The position numbers and the translations under genes were made by a program. A stretch of DNA of 64,000 nt, taken from Azospirillum formosense (GTDB lineage Bacteria; Pseudomonadota; Alphaproteobacteria; Azospirillales; Azospirillaceae). Shown piece after piece: positions 17,811-28,756 of the stretch. The notes below the pieces were generated by a model. It worked only from the letters and a program-made list of their open reading frames with translations. It did no database searches and was not told the DNA's origin. The DNA lies in contig NZ_CP159402.1 in the NCBI RefSeq assembly GCF_040500525.1, positions 2,169,501-2,233,500 on the forward strand, in the 5' to 3' direction. The first letter of the stretch is position 1. Every line of letters begins with the position of its first letter.

Positions 17811-18548
17811 GGTGGATGGCCGGGCCTCGCCGGTGATGGCCGGTTTAGGCGGCATCTCCTCGGCCAGCGCGCGGTAGGCCAGCCCGCCGAGCAGCCCGCC
17901 CACCAGCGGCGCCACCCAGAAGGCCCAGAGCTGCTGCAGCGCCCAGCCGCCGACGACCAGCGCCGGCCCCGTGCTGCGCGCCGGGTTCACCGAGGTGTTG
18001 GTGACCGGGATGCTGATGAGGTGGATCAGGGTCAGCGCCAGACCGATGGCCAGCGGCGCGAAGCCCGCGGGCGCCCGCCGGTCGGTGGAGCCCAGGATGA
18101 CGATCAGGAACATGAAGGTCAGAACCACCTCGGCCAGCAGGCCGGAGGTGAGGTTGTACGCGCCCGGCGAATGCTCCCCGTACCCGTTGGCGGCCAGCCC
18201 CTTGGCGGCCAGCGACCAGTCGGCCTTGCCGGTGGCGATGACGTACAGCACCATCGCCGCCAGGAAGGCGCCGACCACCTGCGCGATGACGTAGGGAAGG
18301 ATGTCCTTCGCCGGGAAGCGCCCGCCGGCCCACAGCCCCACCGTCACCGCCGGGTTCAGGTGGCAGCCGGAGATGTGGCCGACCGAATAGGCCATGGTCA
18401 GCACCGTCAGCCCGAAGGCCAGGGAGACGCCGGTCAGCCCGATCCCGACCTCCGGGAAGGTGGCGGACAGCACGGCGCTGCCGCAGCCGCCGAACACCAG
18501 CCAGAAGGTGCCGAGAAACTCCGCGCTCGTGCGCCGGAACATCGACAT
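17808..18548 (-). CDS. aqpZ: aquaporin Z
   Basis: 246 residues from ATG 18548 (RBS GAGGTGG). Six membrane helices with the two half-helix pore motifs: HLNPAVTVG (NPA at 65-67) and [11 protein letters not shown] (near 185). The residues around the second NPA, with arginine right after it, are of the water-selective AqpZ type rather than glycerol facilitators. Inner-membrane water channel. It is divergent from the yej importer genes, with a 190-base shared upstream region. Confidence 0.95.
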   Translation of the reverse strand: MSMFRRTSAEFLGTFWLVFGGCGSAVLSATFPEVGIGLTGVSLAFGLTVLTMAYSVGHISGCHLNPAVTVGLWAGGRFPAKDILPYVIAQVVGAFLAAMVLYVIATGKADWSLAAKGLAANGYGEHSPGAYNLTSGLLAEVVLTFMFLIVILGSTDRRAPAGFAPLAIGLALTLIHLISIPVTNTSVNPARSTGPALVVGGWALQQLWAFWVAPLVGGLLGGLAYRALAEEMPPKPAITGEARPST

Positions 18549-18647
18549 GTCACCACCTCGTCGGGCTTGCCGCATTTCCGCCTTTTTTGCGCCCCCGGAC
18601 GGGCCGGCGCCAGCGGACGGGCGTAAGATACCGTTGCGTACGCGGAC

Positions 18648-18676
18648 TTGACGCGCGGCAAGGCGCGTACATGCTA
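18648..18676 (+). promoter_or_regulatory. possible sigma-70 promoter for the yejA operon
   Basis: TTGACG at 18648-18653 (five of six matches to the -35 consensus), 17 bases, then a weak ATGCTA at 18671-18676. It lies about 63 bases upstream of the first yejA start. The -10 is poor, so the call is tentative. Confidence 0.3.
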
Positions 18677-18738
18677 GGGCTGACCCGCCCTATCATCTCA
18701 GGCCGACCCCATCAGGCCAAACCACATCAGGACCGACG

Positions 18739-20577
18739 ATGCGCCGAGTTCTCGCTGCCGCCCGGACCACCGCCGTTTTGGCCCTCCTCGCGCTTGCGGC
18801 GCCGATCCAGGCGAAGGGGGTCCAAGCGGAAACGGTCACCGTCCCCGCCCTGAAGCAGTTCGGCGAGCCGGAGTTCAAGCCGGGCTTCACCCATTTCCCC
18901 CACGCCAATCCCGAGGCCCCCAAGGGCGGACAGATCACCCTGGCCGCGCAGGGCAGCTTCGACAGCCTGAACCCGATCATCCTGCGCGGCGTCACCCCGC
19001 GCACGCTGGGGCTGATCGCCGACTCGCTGATGGCCGGCTCCGGCTGGGAGATGGACGCCGCCTACGGGTCGCTGGCGGAAAGCGTGGAGCTGCCCGACGA
19101 CAGGAGCTGGGCCATCTTCCGCCTTCGCAAGGAGGCGCGCTGGCACGACGGCGTGCCGGTGACCGCCGGCGACGTGGTCTTCGCCTGGGATTCCATCCAG
19201 GCGCACGGCAACCCCTTCCTGAAATCCTTCCTCGACCGCGTGGCGACGGTGGAGGCGCTGGACGAGCACCAGCTGAAGATCACCCTGAAGACCACCGGGG
19301 AGATGAAGCCGATCATCGACTTCGCCACCAGCATCGCCCCGCAGCCCGAGCATTGGTGGACCGCCAACGGGCGCGACATTTCCAAGACGACGCTGGAGCC
19401 GGTGCTGGGCAGCGGCCCCTACCGCATCAGGACCGTCGATCCCGGCCGTTCCATCACCTACGAGCGGGTGGCCGACTGGTGGGGCCGCGACCTGCCCACG
19501 GCGCGCGGCTTCTACAACTTCGACACGGTCAAGGTCGATTACTACCGCGACGACGACGTGATGTTCGAGGCCTTCAAGGCCGGCGCCTACGACTTCCGCA
19601 CCGAGCACCGGGCGCAGCGCTGGACCACCGGCTACGATTTCCCCGCCGCCAAGGACGGCCGGGTGAACCGCGTGGAGGTGAAGAGCGACCTGCCGCTGGG
19701 CGCCCAGGGCTTCCGCCTGAACACCCGCCGCGCCAAGTTCGCCGACCCGCGGGTGCGCGAGGCGCTGGGCTATCTGTTCGACTTCGAATGGATCCAGAAG
19801 AACATCCTGTACGGCCAGTATCTCCGCACCACCTCCAACTTCCCCAACTCCGACTTCGGCGCCAAGGGGCCGCCGACGCCGGAGGAGCTGGCCCTGCTGG
19901 AGCCCTTCCGCGCCCAGCTGCCGGAGCGCGTCTTCACCACCCCCTTCGAGCCGCCGAAGACGGACGGCAGCGGCAACAACCGCAACAACCTGCGCGAGGC
20001 CATGCGCCTGTTCCGCGAGGCCGGGTGGGAGCTGAAGAACGGCCGGATGACCAGCGCGAAGACCGGCGAGGTGCTGAGCATCGAGTTCCTCGACGGCACC
20101 GGCGCGCTGACCCGCGTGATCCAGCCCTATGTGGAGGCGCTGCGCAAGGCGGGCATCGACGCGGTCCTGCGGGTGGTCGACACCGCCCAGTTCCAGGCGC
20201 GCACCGACGAGTTCGACTTCGACGTGGTGGTGGCGAACTTCAACTTCTTCACCCCGCCGGGGACGGAGCTGCGCAGCTATTTCGGCTCCGCCGCCGCGGA
20301 TGTCCGGGGATCGGCCAACTACGCCGGCATCAAGGAACCGGCGGCCGACGCGATGATCGAAAAGGCGCTGGCGGCGAAGGATCTCGCCTCGGTCCAAGCG
20401 GCGACCCGCGCGCTCGACCGCGTGCTGCTGTGGGGCTTCTACATGGTGCCGCACTGGTACAACCCGGACAACTGGATCGCCTATCGGACGACGCTCGGCT
20501 TTCCGGAGACGACGCCGAAATACGATCTGGGCTTCCGCAACAGCGGCTTCCCCGAGGCGTGGTGGGTGAAACCCTGA
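18739..20577 (+). CDS. YejA-like periplasmic oligopeptide/microcin C binding protein (first copy)
   Basis: 612 residues. Sec signal peptide about 1-30 (VLALLALAAPIQAKG). A large class C (DppA/OppA-type) solute-binding fold follows, with the family phrases HANPEAPKGGQITL, GSFDSLNPIILRG, LRKEARWHDGVPVTAGDVVF, GSGPYRI and ADWWGRDLP. YejA is the periplasmic receptor of the YejABEF importer, which in enterobacteria takes up microcin C and other peptides. It is followed 93 bases later by a paralogue and then by the permeases and ATPase, forming one apparent operon. Confidence 0.88.
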   Translation: MRRVLAAARTTAVLALLALAAPIQAKGVQAETVTVPALKQFGEPEFKPGFTHFPHANPEAPKGGQITLAAQGSFDSLNPIILRGVTPRTLGLIADSLMAGSGWEMDAAYGSLAESVELPDDRSWAIFRLRKEARWHDGVPVTAGDVVFAWDSIQAHGNPFLKSFLDRVATVEALDEHQLKITLKTTGEMKPIIDFATSIAPQPEHWWTANGRDISKTTLEPVLGSGPYRIRTVDPGRSITYERVADWWGRDLPTARGFYNFDTVKVDYYRDDDVMFEAFKAGAYDFRTEHRAQRWTTGYDFPAAKDGRVNRVEVKSDLPLGAQGFRLNTRRAKFADPRVREALGYLFDFEWIQKNILYGQYLRTTSNFPNSDFGAKGPPTPEELALLEPFRAQLPERVFTTPFEPPKTDGSGNNRNNLREAMRLFREAGWELKNGRMTSAKTGEVLSIEFLDGTGALTRVIQPYVEALRKAGIDAVLRVVDTAQFQARTDEFDFDVVVANFNFFTPPGTELRSYFGSAAADVRGSANYAGIKEPAADAMIEKALAAKDLASVQAATRALDRVLLWGFYMVPHWYNPDNWIAYRTTLGFPETTPKYDLGFRNSGFPEAWWVKP

Positions 20578-20670
20578 TCGCCCGCCTAGCCCCTTAAAGC
20601 CGAGGCTCCGCCTTGATTGTGACACAAGGGAGACCCTACCTTACCGGAAACAATAAGGACCGAGAGGGGC

Positions 20671-22557
20671 ATGAGGAAGACCGGTAAAGCGATCCTGGCC
20701 GCGGTCATGTGCCTGTATCTGGCGGAGCCCTTCGCCACGGCCCATGCCCAATCCACCCAGCCGGAGGCCGCTCCGGCAACCGGGGGGCACGCCGTCACGG
20801 CCCATGGGACGCCCAAATACGGGCCGGACTTCCAGCATTTCGACTACGTCAACCCCGACGCCCCGAAGGGCGGCGAGATCAAGCTGGCGACCTACGGCGG
20901 CTTCGACAGCCTGAACCCCTTCATCCTGCGCGGGTCGGTCGCCGCCGGAGCCAGCCTGCCCTTCGACACGCTGACGGTGGAGAGCGGGGACGAGATACTG
21001 ACCCGCTACGGGCTGCTGGCCGAGACCATCACGGTCGCCGAGGACCGGAGCTGGGTGCGCTTCACGCTGCGCCCGCAGGCGCGCTTCCACGACGGCGCCC
21101 CGGTGACCGCCGACGACGTGGTGTGGAGCTTCGAGACGCTGCGCGACAAGGGCCACCCGCTCTACCGCACCTACTACGCCGACGTCGTTAAGGCGGAGAA
21201 GACCGGCGAGCGCGCGGTCACTTTCACCTTCCGCGACGGCGGCAACCCCGAGCTGCCGGTCATCATGGGCCAGCTGCCGGTGCTGCCCAAGCACGTCTTC
21301 GAGGGTGACGGCAACGGGGTGCGCGACTTCGCCAGCACGACGCTGGACCCCATCGTCGGCAGCGGCCCCTACCGGATCGTCGAGGTGCAGCCCGGCCGCT
21401 CCCTCGTCTTCGAGCGGGTGACGGACTGGTGGGCCAAGGACCTGCCGGTCAACCGGGGGCGCTACAATTTCGACCGCATCCGCTTCGACTATTACCGCGA
21501 CCTCGACGTGGTGTTCGAAGCCTTCAAGGCCGGAGCCATCGATTTCCGGGTGGAGCATTCGTCGAAGAACTGGGTGACCGGCTACGACGTGCCTGCGGTC
21601 CGCGACGGCCACATCGTCCGCGAGGAGATCAAGCACCAGGACCCGCAGGGCATGCAGGCCTTCGTCTTCAACAGCCGCCGCCCGGTCTTCGCCGACCGCA
21701 AGGTGCGCGAGGCGCTGAATCACCTGTTCGACTACGAATGGACACGGGCGAACCTGTCCTACGGGCTGTTCCAGCGCACCAAGAGCTTCTTCTCCAATTC
21801 CGAACTGGCCTCCGCCGGCCTGCCCTCGCCGGAGGAGCTGAAACTGCTGGAGCCGTTTCGGGGCAAGGTGCCGGAGGAGGTCTTCACCAAGCCCTTCGCG
21901 CCACCGCAGACCGACGGGTCCGGCAACATCCGCCCGAACCTGCGCACGGCGCTGTCCCTGCTCAAGGAGGCCGGGTGGGAGCTGAAGGGCAACAAGCTGC
22001 TGAACGCGAAGACCGGCGAGCCGATGCGCTTCGAGATCCTGCTGGTGCAGCCGGACATGGACCGCATCGTCCAGCCCTTCGTCCGCAACCTGGAGCGCGC
22101 CGGGATCGAGGCGGCCATCCGCGTGGTGGACACCGCCCAGTACCAGAACCGGATCGACCGCTACGACTTCGACATGGTCATCCAGCGCATCCTGCAATCG
22201 ACCTCGCCCGGCAACGAGCAGCGCGACTACTGGCAGTCGGCCCGCGCCGACCAGCCGGGCAGCCGCAATCTGGCCGGCATCAAGGACCCGGTGGTGGACG
22301 CGCTGATCGACACGATCATCCAGGCCCCCGACCGCGAGAGCCTGATCACCGCGACCCGTGCGCTCGACCGCGTGCTGCTGTGGGGCTGGTACGTCATCCC
22401 GCAATGGCACGACGACGTGCGGCGCGTTGCCTATTGGAACCGTTTCTCCCATCCGGCGGTTGCGCCCAAATACGGCTTGGCCTTCACCGACACCTGGTGG
22501 GTCGATCCCGAGAAGAACGCGAAGCTCGCCAACACGGCCCGCCGCGCGGCTCCCTGA
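20671..22557 (+). CDS. yejA: YejA-like periplasmic oligopeptide/microcin C binding protein (second copy)
   Basis: 628 residues. Signal peptide about 1-27 (ILAAVMCLYLAEPFATAHA). Shares the framework of the gene before it, position by position: YVNPDAPKGGEIKL, GGFDSLNPFILRG, HDGAPVTADDVVWSF, GSGPYRIVEVQPGRS, and the C-terminal RALDRVLLWGWYVIP. The ligand-facing C-terminal half differs more, so the two receptors probably have different peptide preferences. 32 nt separate it from yejB. Two receptors for one permease set suggests a widened substrate range. Confidence 0.9.
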   Translation: MRKTGKAILAAVMCLYLAEPFATAHAQSTQPEAAPATGGHAVTAHGTPKYGPDFQHFDYVNPDAPKGGEIKLATYGGFDSLNPFILRGSVAAGASLPFDTLTVESGDEILTRYGLLAETITVAEDRSWVRFTLRPQARFHDGAPVTADDVVWSFETLRDKGHPLYRTYYADVVKAEKTGERAVTFTFRDGGNPELPVIMGQLPVLPKHVFEGDGNGVRDFASTTLDPIVGSGPYRIVEVQPGRSLVFERVTDWWAKDLPVNRGRYNFDRIRFDYYRDLDVVFEAFKAGAIDFRVEHSSKNWVTGYDVPAVRDGHIVREEIKHQDPQGMQAFVFNSRRPVFADRKVREALNHLFDYEWTRANLSYGLFQRTKSFFSNSELASAGLPSPEELKLLEPFRGKVPEEVFTKPFAPPQTDGSGNIRPNLRTALSLLKEAGWELKGNKLLNAKTGEPMRFEILLVQPDMDRIVQPFVRNLERAGIEAAIRVVDTAQYQNRIDRYDFDMVIQRILQSTSPGNEQRDYWQSARADQPGSRNLAGIKDPVVDALIDTIIQAPDRESLITATRALDRVLLWGWYVIPQWHDDVRRVAYWNRFSHPAVAPKYGLAFTDTWWVDPEKNAKLANTARRAAP

Positions 22558-22589
22558 GACGGTTGGACTAAGAAAGGCGAACCCGCGCG

Positions 22590-23699
22590 ATGCTGGCCTA
22601 CATCATCCGCCGTCTGCTGCTGATCATCCCGACGCTTTTCGGGATCATGGTCATCAATTTCCTGATCGTTCAGATCGCCCCCGGCGGTCCCATCGAGCAG
22701 ATGATCGCCCGCGTCCAGGGCACCGCCGTGGAGGCGACCGCCCGCATCGGCGGCACCGGCGGCGGCGAGACCGGCGGCCCGGCGGCGCAGCAGGCCCAGG
22801 GCGGCGACACCGGCAGCCGCTACCGCGGCGCCCAGGGGCTCGACCCGGAGTTCATCAAGCAGCTCGAACGCGAGTTCGGCTTCGACAAGCCGCTGCACGA
22901 GCGCTTCATCCACATGATGTCGAACTACCTGATGTTCGACTTCGGCAAGAGCTACTTCCGCGACCGCAGCGTCGTCGATCTGGTGATCGAGAAGATGCCG
23001 GTGTCGATCTCGCTGGGCATCTGGACGACGCTGATCGTCTATCTGGTGTCGATCCCGCTGGGCATCGCCAAGGCGGTGCGCGACGGCCAGCCCTTCGACG
23101 TCTGGACCTCCGGCGTGGTCATCGTCGGCTACGCCATCCCCAGCTTCCTGTTCGCCGTGCTGCTGATCGTCGTCTTCGCCGGCGGGCGCTATTTCGACCT
23201 GTTCCCGCTGAGGGGGCTGGTGTCGGACAACTGGGCGAGCCTGCCCTGGTGGCAACAGGTCCTCGACTACCTGTGGCACATGGTGCTGCCGGTGCTGTCC
23301 ATGGTGATCGGCGGCTTCGCCGGCCTGACCATGCTGACCAAGAACTCCTTCCTGGAGGAGATCAACAAGCAGTACGTCGTCACCGCCCGCGCCAAGGGTC
23401 TGGCGGAGCGGCGGGTGCTCTACGGCCACATTTTCCGCAATGCCATGCTGATCGTCATCGCCGGCTTCCCGGGCGCCTTCATCGGCATCCTGTTCACCGG
23501 CGCCCTGCTGATCGAGGTGATCTTCTCGCTGGACGGTCTGGGGCTGCTGGGCTTCGAGGCGGCGATCAACCGCGACTATCCGGTGATGTTCGGCACGCTG
23601 TACTTCTTCACGCTGCTGGGGCTCATCATGAACCTCGTCGGCGACGTGACCTATGTCGCCGTCGATCCCCGCATCGACTTCGAAGCGCGGAGGGTGTGA
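22590..23699 (+). CDS. yejB: ABC importer permease YejB
   Basis: 369 residues. OppB/DppB-type permease. The first helix [20 protein letters not shown] is the classic N-terminal signature, followed by a periplasmic region with a Gly/Gln-rich insert (about 48-75) that is long for the family, helices to the C-terminus, and the EAA loop ([24 protein letters not shown]). It pairs with YejE to form the membrane channel. Its TGA overlaps the ATG of yejE (TGATG), implying coupled translation. Confidence 0.93.
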   Translation: MLAYIIRRLLLIIPTLFGIMVINFLIVQIAPGGPIEQMIARVQGTAVEATARIGGTGGGETGGPAAQQAQGGDTGSRYRGAQGLDPEFIKQLEREFGFDKPLHERFIHMMSNYLMFDFGKSYFRDRSVVDLVIEKMPVSISLGIWTTLIVYLVSIPLGIAKAVRDGQPFDVWTSGVVIVGYAIPSFLFAVLLIVVFAGGRYFDLFPLRGLVSDNWASLPWWQQVLDYLWHMVLPVLSMVIGGFAGLTMLTKNSFLEEINKQYVVTARAKGLAERRVLYGHIFRNAMLIVIAGFPGAFIGILFTGALLIEVIFSLDGLGLLGFEAAINRDYPVMFGTLYFFTLLGLIMNLVGDVTYVAVDPRIDFEARRV

Positions 23700-24823
23700 T
23701 GGCGAGCGCCGCGAACCAGCCCCGCTTCCTCGGCCTGCGCGTCACGCCGCTCACCCGGCGGCGGCTGGCGAATTTCCGGGCGAACCGGCGGGGCTTCTGG
23801 TCCTTCTGGATCTTCCTGGTGCTGTTCACCCTGTCGCTGGGCGCGGAGTTCATCGCGAACGACCGCCCGCTGCTCATCAAATACGACAACGCGCTCTACT
23901 GGCCCGTCTTCACCGCCTACCCGGAGACCACCTTCGGCGGCGAGTTCGAGACGGAGACCGACTACCGCGACCCCTATGTGCGCCAGCTGATCGAGGAGAA
24001 GGGCTGGATCGTCTGGCCGCCGATCCCCTACGGCTACCGCACCATCAACTACAACCTGCCGGTCCCCGCCCCGGCCCCGCCGTCGGCCGACAACTGGCTG
24101 GGCACCGACGACCAGGGGCGCGACGTGGTGGCGCGGCTGATCTACGGCTTCCGCATCTCCGTGCTGTTCGGGCTGGTGCTGACCGCCTTCTCCTCGGTCG
24201 TCGGCATCATGGCGGGGGCGGTCCAGGGCTACTTCGGCGGCATCACCGACCTGCTGTTCCAGCGCTTCATCGAGATCTGGCAGGGCCTGCCCACGCTGTT
24301 CCTGCTCATCATCCTGTCCAGCGTGGTGACGCCGAACTTCTGGTGGCTGCTCGGGCTGCTGCTGCTGTTCTCCTGGACCTCGCTCGTCCATGTGGTGCGG
24401 GCGGAGTTCCTGCGGGCGCGCAACTTCGACTATGTGCGCGCCGCCCGCGCGCTGGGCGCCACCGACGCGACGATCATGGTGCGCCATGTGCTGCCCAACG
24501 CCATGGTGGCGACGCTGACCTTCCTGCCCTTCATCCTGAACGGCTCCATCACCACCCTGACGGCGCTCGACTTCCTGGGTTTCGGCCTGCCGCCCGGCTC
24601 CCCCTCGCTGGGCGAGCTGCTGGCCCAGGGCAAGGCCAACCTCCAGGCGCCCTGGCTGGGCCTGACCGCCTTCTTCGTGCTGGCGATCATGCTGAGCCTG
24701 CTGATCTTCATCGGCGAGGCGGTGCGCGACGCCTTCGACCCGCGCAAGACCATCGGCCAGCTCTCCACCGCCACCGGAACCGCCAACGAGGCGGGCGCGG
24801 TGGCGCAGAAGGCCGCGGAATGA
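23699..24823 (+). CDS. yejE: ABC importer permease YejE
   Basis: 374 residues from the ATG that overlaps the yejB stop. OppC/DppC-type permease: N-terminal cytosolic stretch and helix (FWSFWIFLVLFTLSLGAEF), a large periplasmic loop ending NWLGTDDQGRDVVARLIYGF, and the EAA loop (YVRAARALGATDATIMVRHVLPNAM) that contacts the ATPase. The Asp-Asp-Gln-Gly-Arg-Asp motif is shared by all DppC-like permeases. Partner of YejB. Confidence 0.93.
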   Translation: MASAANQPRFLGLRVTPLTRRRLANFRANRRGFWSFWIFLVLFTLSLGAEFIANDRPLLIKYDNALYWPVFTAYPETTFGGEFETETDYRDPYVRQLIEEKGWIVWPPIPYGYRTINYNLPVPAPAPPSADNWLGTDDQGRDVVARLIYGFRISVLFGLVLTAFSSVVGIMAGAVQGYFGGITDLLFQRFIEIWQGLPTLFLLIILSSVVTPNFWWLLGLLLLFSWTSLVHVVRAEFLRARNFDYVRAARALGATDATIMVRHVLPNAMVATLTFLPFILNGSITTLTALDFLGFGLPPGSPSLGELLAQGKANLQAPWLGLTAFFVLAIMLSLLIFIGEAVRDAFDPRKTIGQLSTATGTANEAGAVAQKAAE

Positions 24824-24863
24824 TGTCCCCGACGACCACCAGCCCAAGAAGGCGGAACCGCCC

Positions 24864-26522
24864 ATGACCGACATGATGACCGACATGACGACCAATGGGA
24901 CCGACGATCTCCTCCAGGTCCGCAACCTCCATGTCGAGTTCCGCTCGGGCGGCGGGGCGATGCACGCGGTGAAGGGCGTGTCCTTCGACATCGCCAAGGG
25001 AGAGACCCTGGCGTTGGTCGGCGAGTCCGGCTCGGGCAAGTCGGTCACCGCCCTGTCGATCCTGCAACTGCTGCCCTACCCCATGGCGCGCCACCCGCAG
25101 GGCTCCATCCGCTTCCGCGGGACCGAGCTGGTGGGGGCGGAGGAGAAGGTGCTGCGCGACGTGCGCGGCAACCGCATCGCCATGATCTTCCAGGAGCCGA
25201 TGACCTCGCTGAACCCGCTGCACAGCATCGAGCGGCAGATCAACGAGACGCTGTTCCTGCACAAGGGCCTGTCCCGCGCCGCCGCGCGCAAGCGCACGCT
25301 GGAGTTGCTGCGGCTGGTCGGGCTGCCCAACCCGGAAAAGCGGCTGAACGCCTACCCGCACGAGCTGTCGGGCGGCCAGCGCCAGCGCGTGATGATCGCC
25401 ATGGCGCTGGCCAACGAGCCCGACCTGCTGATCGCCGACGAGCCGACCACCGCGCTGGACGTCACCATCCAGGCGCAGATCCTGGAGCTGCTGAAGGACC
25501 TTCAGCGCCGCTTCGGCATGGCGCTGCTGCTCATCACCCACGACCTGGGCGTGGTGCGCAAGATGGCCGACCGGGTCTGCGTGATGAACCAGGGCGAGAT
25601 CGTCGAGCAGGCCGCCGTCGCCGACATCTTCGCCCGCCCGCAGCACCCCTACACGCGCAAGCTGCTGGCCGCCGAGCCGAAGGGCGACCCGCTGACCCCG
25701 CCCGCCGACGCGCCGGAGGTCATGGCCGCCGACAACCTCAAGGTGTGGTTCCCCATCAAGAAGGGCCTGCTGCGCCGCACCGTCGATCACGTCCGCGCCG
25801 TGGACGGCGTGTCGGTCAACGTTCGGCAGGGGCACACGGTCGGGGTGGTCGGCGAGTCCGGCTCCGGCAAGACGACGCTTGGGCTGGCCCTGCTGCGCCT
25901 GCACGCCAGCGAGGGGGCGATCCGCTTCGACGGCAAGGACATCCAGGGCTGGCAGGCCAAGAAGCTGCGCGGGCTGCGGCGGGAGATGCAGGTGGTCTTC
26001 CAGGACCCCTACGGCAGCCTGTCGCCCCGCCTGTCGGTCGGCCAGATCATCGGGGAAGGGCTGACGATCCACGGCATCGGCTCCGGCGCCGAACGCGACG
26101 CCATGGTGGCCAAGGCGCTGGAGGAGGTGGGGCTCGACCCGTCCAGCCGCCACCGCTACCCGCACGAGTTCTCCGGCGGTCAGCGCCAGCGCATCGCCAT
26201 CGCCCGCGCCCTGGTGCTGAAGCCGAAATTCGTCGTCCTGGACGAACCGACCAGCGCGCTCGACATGTCGGTGCAGGCGCAGATCGTGGACCTGCTGCGC
26301 GACATCCAGGCGCGCAACAACCTCGCCTACCTCTTCATCAGCCACGACCTGCGGGTGGTGCGGGCGCTCAGCAGCCACGTCATCGTCATGAAGGACGGCA
26401 AGGTCGTCGAGCAGGGCCCCACCCGCCGCATCTTCGAGGAGCCGCGGGAGGACTACACCCGCGCCCTGCTCGCCGCCGCGCTGAACCTGGAAGCCGTCAA
26501 GTCCGACGCCGTGCGGATGTAG
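24864..26522 (+). CDS. yejF: ABC importer ATP-binding protein YejF (two ATPase domains)
   Basis: 552 residues. Two fused OppD/OppF-type ATPase halves: Walker A GESGSGKS at 53-60 and again (GESGSGKTT) near 333, each with ABC signature (LSGGQRQRV and FSGGQRQRI), Walker B ([12 protein letters not shown] and [12 protein letters not shown]) and an oligopeptide-binding C-terminal extension after the first half ([15 protein letters not shown]). It drives uptake through YejB/YejE. The last 26 bases overlap the 3' end of the convergent pseudouridine synthase gene. Confidence 0.94.
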   Translation: MTDMMTDMTTNGTDDLLQVRNLHVEFRSGGGAMHAVKGVSFDIAKGETLALVGESGSGKSVTALSILQLLPYPMARHPQGSIRFRGTELVGAEEKVLRDVRGNRIAMIFQEPMTSLNPLHSIERQINETLFLHKGLSRAAARKRTLELLRLVGLPNPEKRLNAYPHELSGGQRQRVMIAMALANEPDLLIADEPTTALDVTIQAQILELLKDLQRRFGMALLLITHDLGVVRKMADRVCVMNQGEIVEQAAVADIFARPQHPYTRKLLAAEPKGDPLTPPADAPEVMAADNLKVWFPIKKGLLRRTVDHVRAVDGVSVNVRQGHTVGVVGESGSGKTTLGLALLRLHASEGAIRFDGKDIQGWQAKKLRGLRREMQVVFQDPYGSLSPRLSVGQIIGEGLTIHGIGSGAERDAMVAKALEEVGLDPSSRHRYPHEFSGGQRQRIAIARALVLKPKFVVLDEPTSALDMSVQAQIVDLLRDIQARNNLAYLFISHDLRVVRALSSHVIVMKDGKVVEQGPTRRIFEEPREDYTRALLAAALNLEAVKSDAVRM

Positions 26523-27183
26523 CGGCCCGCGGGCGCTTCGCCTTCGCATTGCCGGGCGGCGCCTTCGGCCGATGCGGCGGCGCCTTCGGGGTTTCCCGCC
26601 CCGGCACCGTCACCTCGCGCCATTGGCCCGGCGCCAGACCGTCCAGCGTCCATTCGCCGATGGACCAGCGGATCAGCCTCAGGGTCGGGAAGCCGACCGC
26701 GGCGGTCATGCGGCGCACCTGACGGTTCCGCCCCTCCCGCAGGGTCAGGGCGATCCAGCCCGTCGGGATGGCGGCGCGGAAGCGCACGGGCGGGTCGCGC
26801 GGCCACAGGCCGTCCGGCTCCTCCATCCGGCGGGCCTCGGCGGGCAGGGTCGGGCCGTCGTTGAGCGTCACCCCGTCGCGCAGGCGCTGCAACGCCTCCT
26901 CGGTCGGGACACCCTCCACCTGCACCCAGTAGGTCTTGAGCAGCTTGTGCTTGGGCGAGGCGATGCGGGCGATCAGCGCGCCGTCGTCGCTCAGCGCCAG
27001 CAGCCCCTCGCTGTCGCGGTCCAGCCGCCCGGCGGCATAGACTCCCTTCACCGGCACATGGTCGGCCAGCGTCGGACGCCCCTGCTCATCGGTAAACTGG
27101 GGCAGCACGCCATAGGGCTTGTTCAGCAGGATCAGACGGGGCACGGTTGGCTCGAACGGGTTTGAGACGAACAACGACAACAT
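26497..27183 (-). CDS. RsuA/RluE-family 23S rRNA or 16S rRNA pseudouridine synthase
   Basis: 228 residues from ATG 27183. There is no S4 domain: the protein goes straight to [14 protein letters not shown], then catalytic [15 protein letters not shown] (D55 within GRLD), and the family motif [25 protein letters not shown]. Lack of S4 and short length fit RluE (23S U2457) best. A basic Pro/Lys/Arg-rich tail of about 25 residues closes it. Convergent overlap with yejF; divergent and close (17 bases) to ghrA. Confidence 0.88.
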   Translation of the reverse strand: MLSLFVSNPFEPTVPRLILLNKPYGVLPQFTDEQGRPTLADHVPVKGVYAAGRLDRDSEGLLALSDDGALIARIASPKHKLLKTYWVQVEGVPTEEALQRLRDGVTLNDGPTLPAEARRMEEPDGLWPRDPPVRFRAAIPTGWIALTLREGRNRQVRRMTAAVGFPTLRLIRWSIGEWTLDGLAPGQWREVTVPGRETPKAPPHRPKAPPGNAKAKRPRAATSARRRT

Positions 27184-27199
27184 TACAGGGGTTTGCGCC

Positions 27200-28126
27200 G
27201 TGACGCTGCTTTTCTGCTCCACCACCGACCGCTCCGACCGCTGGCTGAGCGAGTTGGATGCCCGCCTGCCCGGGCTGGAGGTGCGGGTGTGGCCCGAGAT
27301 GGGGGACCCGGCGGACATCGAGATGGCGCTGGTGTGGAAGCCGCCGCACGGGCTGCTCGCCACCCTGCCGAACCTGAAGCTGATCGTGTCGCTGGGCGCC
27401 GGTGTGGAATCGCTGCTGCTCGACCCCACCCTGCCCGAGGTGCCGCTGGTCCGCATGGTGTCGGAGGGGCTGACGGTGGACATGGCCGGCTATGTGGCGC
27501 TCCAGGTTCTGCGCTGGCACCGGCTCCTTGACGAGTACAAGGCGCTCCAGCAGGCCGGGCGGTGGGAGCCGCTGGACCCCTGCCCGGCGTCGGAGGTGAG
27601 TGTCGGCATCCTGGGCATGGGCGAGCTGGGCATGGCCTCGGCCAAGACGCTGCTGAGCATGGATTACCGCGTGCTGGGCTGGAGCCGGACGCCGAAGACG
27701 CTGCCGGGGGTGGAGAGCTTCTCCGGACCCGACGGGCTGGCGGCGATGCTCGGGCAATGCAACCTGCTGGTCTGCCTGCTGCCGCTGACGGCGGAAACGC
27801 GCGGCCTGCTGAACCGCAAGCTGTTCGCCGCCCTGCCCAAGGGTGCGGTGGTCGTCAACGCCGCGCGCGGCGGGCATCTGGTGGAGGAGGACCTGCTGGC
27901 GGCGCTGGAGAGCGGGCACATCGCCGGGGCCAGCCTGGACGTGTTCGCGGAGGAGCCGCTGCCCGCCGGCCATCCCTTCTGGACCCACCCGAAGGTTCAT
28001 GTGACGCCGCACGTCGCCGCCGTCACCCACCCGTCGCGCTCCGCCGCGGTGGTGGCCGAGGCGATCACCGCCTTCCGCGAGGGCCGTCCGCTGCCGAACC
28101 TCGTGGACCGCAGCCAGGGCTACTGA
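27200..28126 (+). CDS. ghrA: glyoxylate/hydroxypyruvate reductase A
   Basis: 308 residues from GTG 27200 (AGGGG upstream); longer in-frame starts would run into the divergent gene. 2-hydroxyacid dehydrogenase fold with NAD(P)-binding [16 protein letters not shown] and the catalytic Arg/Glu/His set ([32 protein letters not shown]). GhrA reduces glyoxylate and hydroxypyruvate with NADPH. Length and the N-terminal [15 protein letters not shown] match the GhrA subgroup. Monocistronic by layout. Confidence 0.9.
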   Translation: MTLLFCSTTDRSDRWLSELDARLPGLEVRVWPEMGDPADIEMALVWKPPHGLLATLPNLKLIVSLGAGVESLLLDPTLPEVPLVRMVSEGLTVDMAGYVALQVLRWHRLLDEYKALQQAGRWEPLDPCPASEVSVGILGMGELGMASAKTLLSMDYRVLGWSRTPKTLPGVESFSGPDGLAAMLGQCNLLVCLLPLTAETRGLLNRKLFAALPKGAVVVNAARGGHLVEEDLLAALESGHIAGASLDVFAEEPLPAGHPFWTHPKVHVTPHVAAVTHPSRSAAVVAEAITAFREGRPLPNLVDRSQGY

Positions 28127-28151
28127 GAGAGGCGGCTGAAGGAAGCGGCGG

Positions 28152-28592
28152 TCAGGCGGGCACCGCCACGGGGCCGGAGGCGCTCAACTGCGCCTCCAGC
28201 CGCGCCTTGGCGGAGGCGGCCACCTCCTCCTCGGCGCGGATGACCGCCATGTCCTCCGGCGCCACGGCGCCCGCCGCGACGACCAGCTCGGCGAAGTCGG
28301 ACAGGAAGACGCTGCCCTTCACGGTGCGCTGGACGAGCACGCTGCGCTTGTCCTCGGCGTCGCGCTTGCGCTTGATGAAGCCGAGCAGCGACAGCCGGTC
28401 GAGCGCGCGGGTCACCGCGGGTTTGGAGATGTTGAGCGCCGCCGCCAGCCCGCGCACGGTGTGCGGCGGATCGGTCAGATAGACTTGGAGCATGATGGCC
28501 ATCTGCCGCGCCGACAGATCCGGCCCGTCCTGCCGGACGCTGGCGATCAACGCCGTCCGCCACAGGCCGAGCGCTTTCAGGTTCCGTGCCAT
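28152..28592 (-). CDS. MarR-type winged-helix transcriptional regulator
   Basis: 146 residues; GGGGGGA ahead of ATG 28592. The winged helix is clear: LSARQMAIMLQVYL, HTVRGLAAALNISKPAVTRALDRLSLLGFIKRKR with wing DAEDKRSVLVQ. The C-terminal helices carry no recognisable ligand motif. Likely a dimeric DNA-binding regulator. Its targets may include the convergent ghrA or an unlinked locus; nothing in the sequence decides. Confidence 0.82.
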   Translation of the reverse strand: MARNLKALGLWRTALIASVRQDGPDLSARQMAIMLQVYLTDPPHTVRGLAAALNISKPAVTRALDRLSLLGFIKRKRDAEDKRSVLVQRTVKGSVFLSDFAELVVAAGAVAPEDMAVIRAEEEVAASAKARLEAQLSASGPVAVPA

Positions 28593-28756
28593 GTTTCCCC
28601 CCGCGTGCCGCGCTCCTCGTCCCCGAAGCCCCCGCTTCCGGGACGCGCGGCGAAGGAGTGTCCCCCAACCCGGCCCGGACAGGCAAGCGTTTCGCAGCCG
28701 GATCGATCGGTCAGGGTGTCGCGGGGGGAGGAATGCATCGCGGGATGGCGGGGCTT

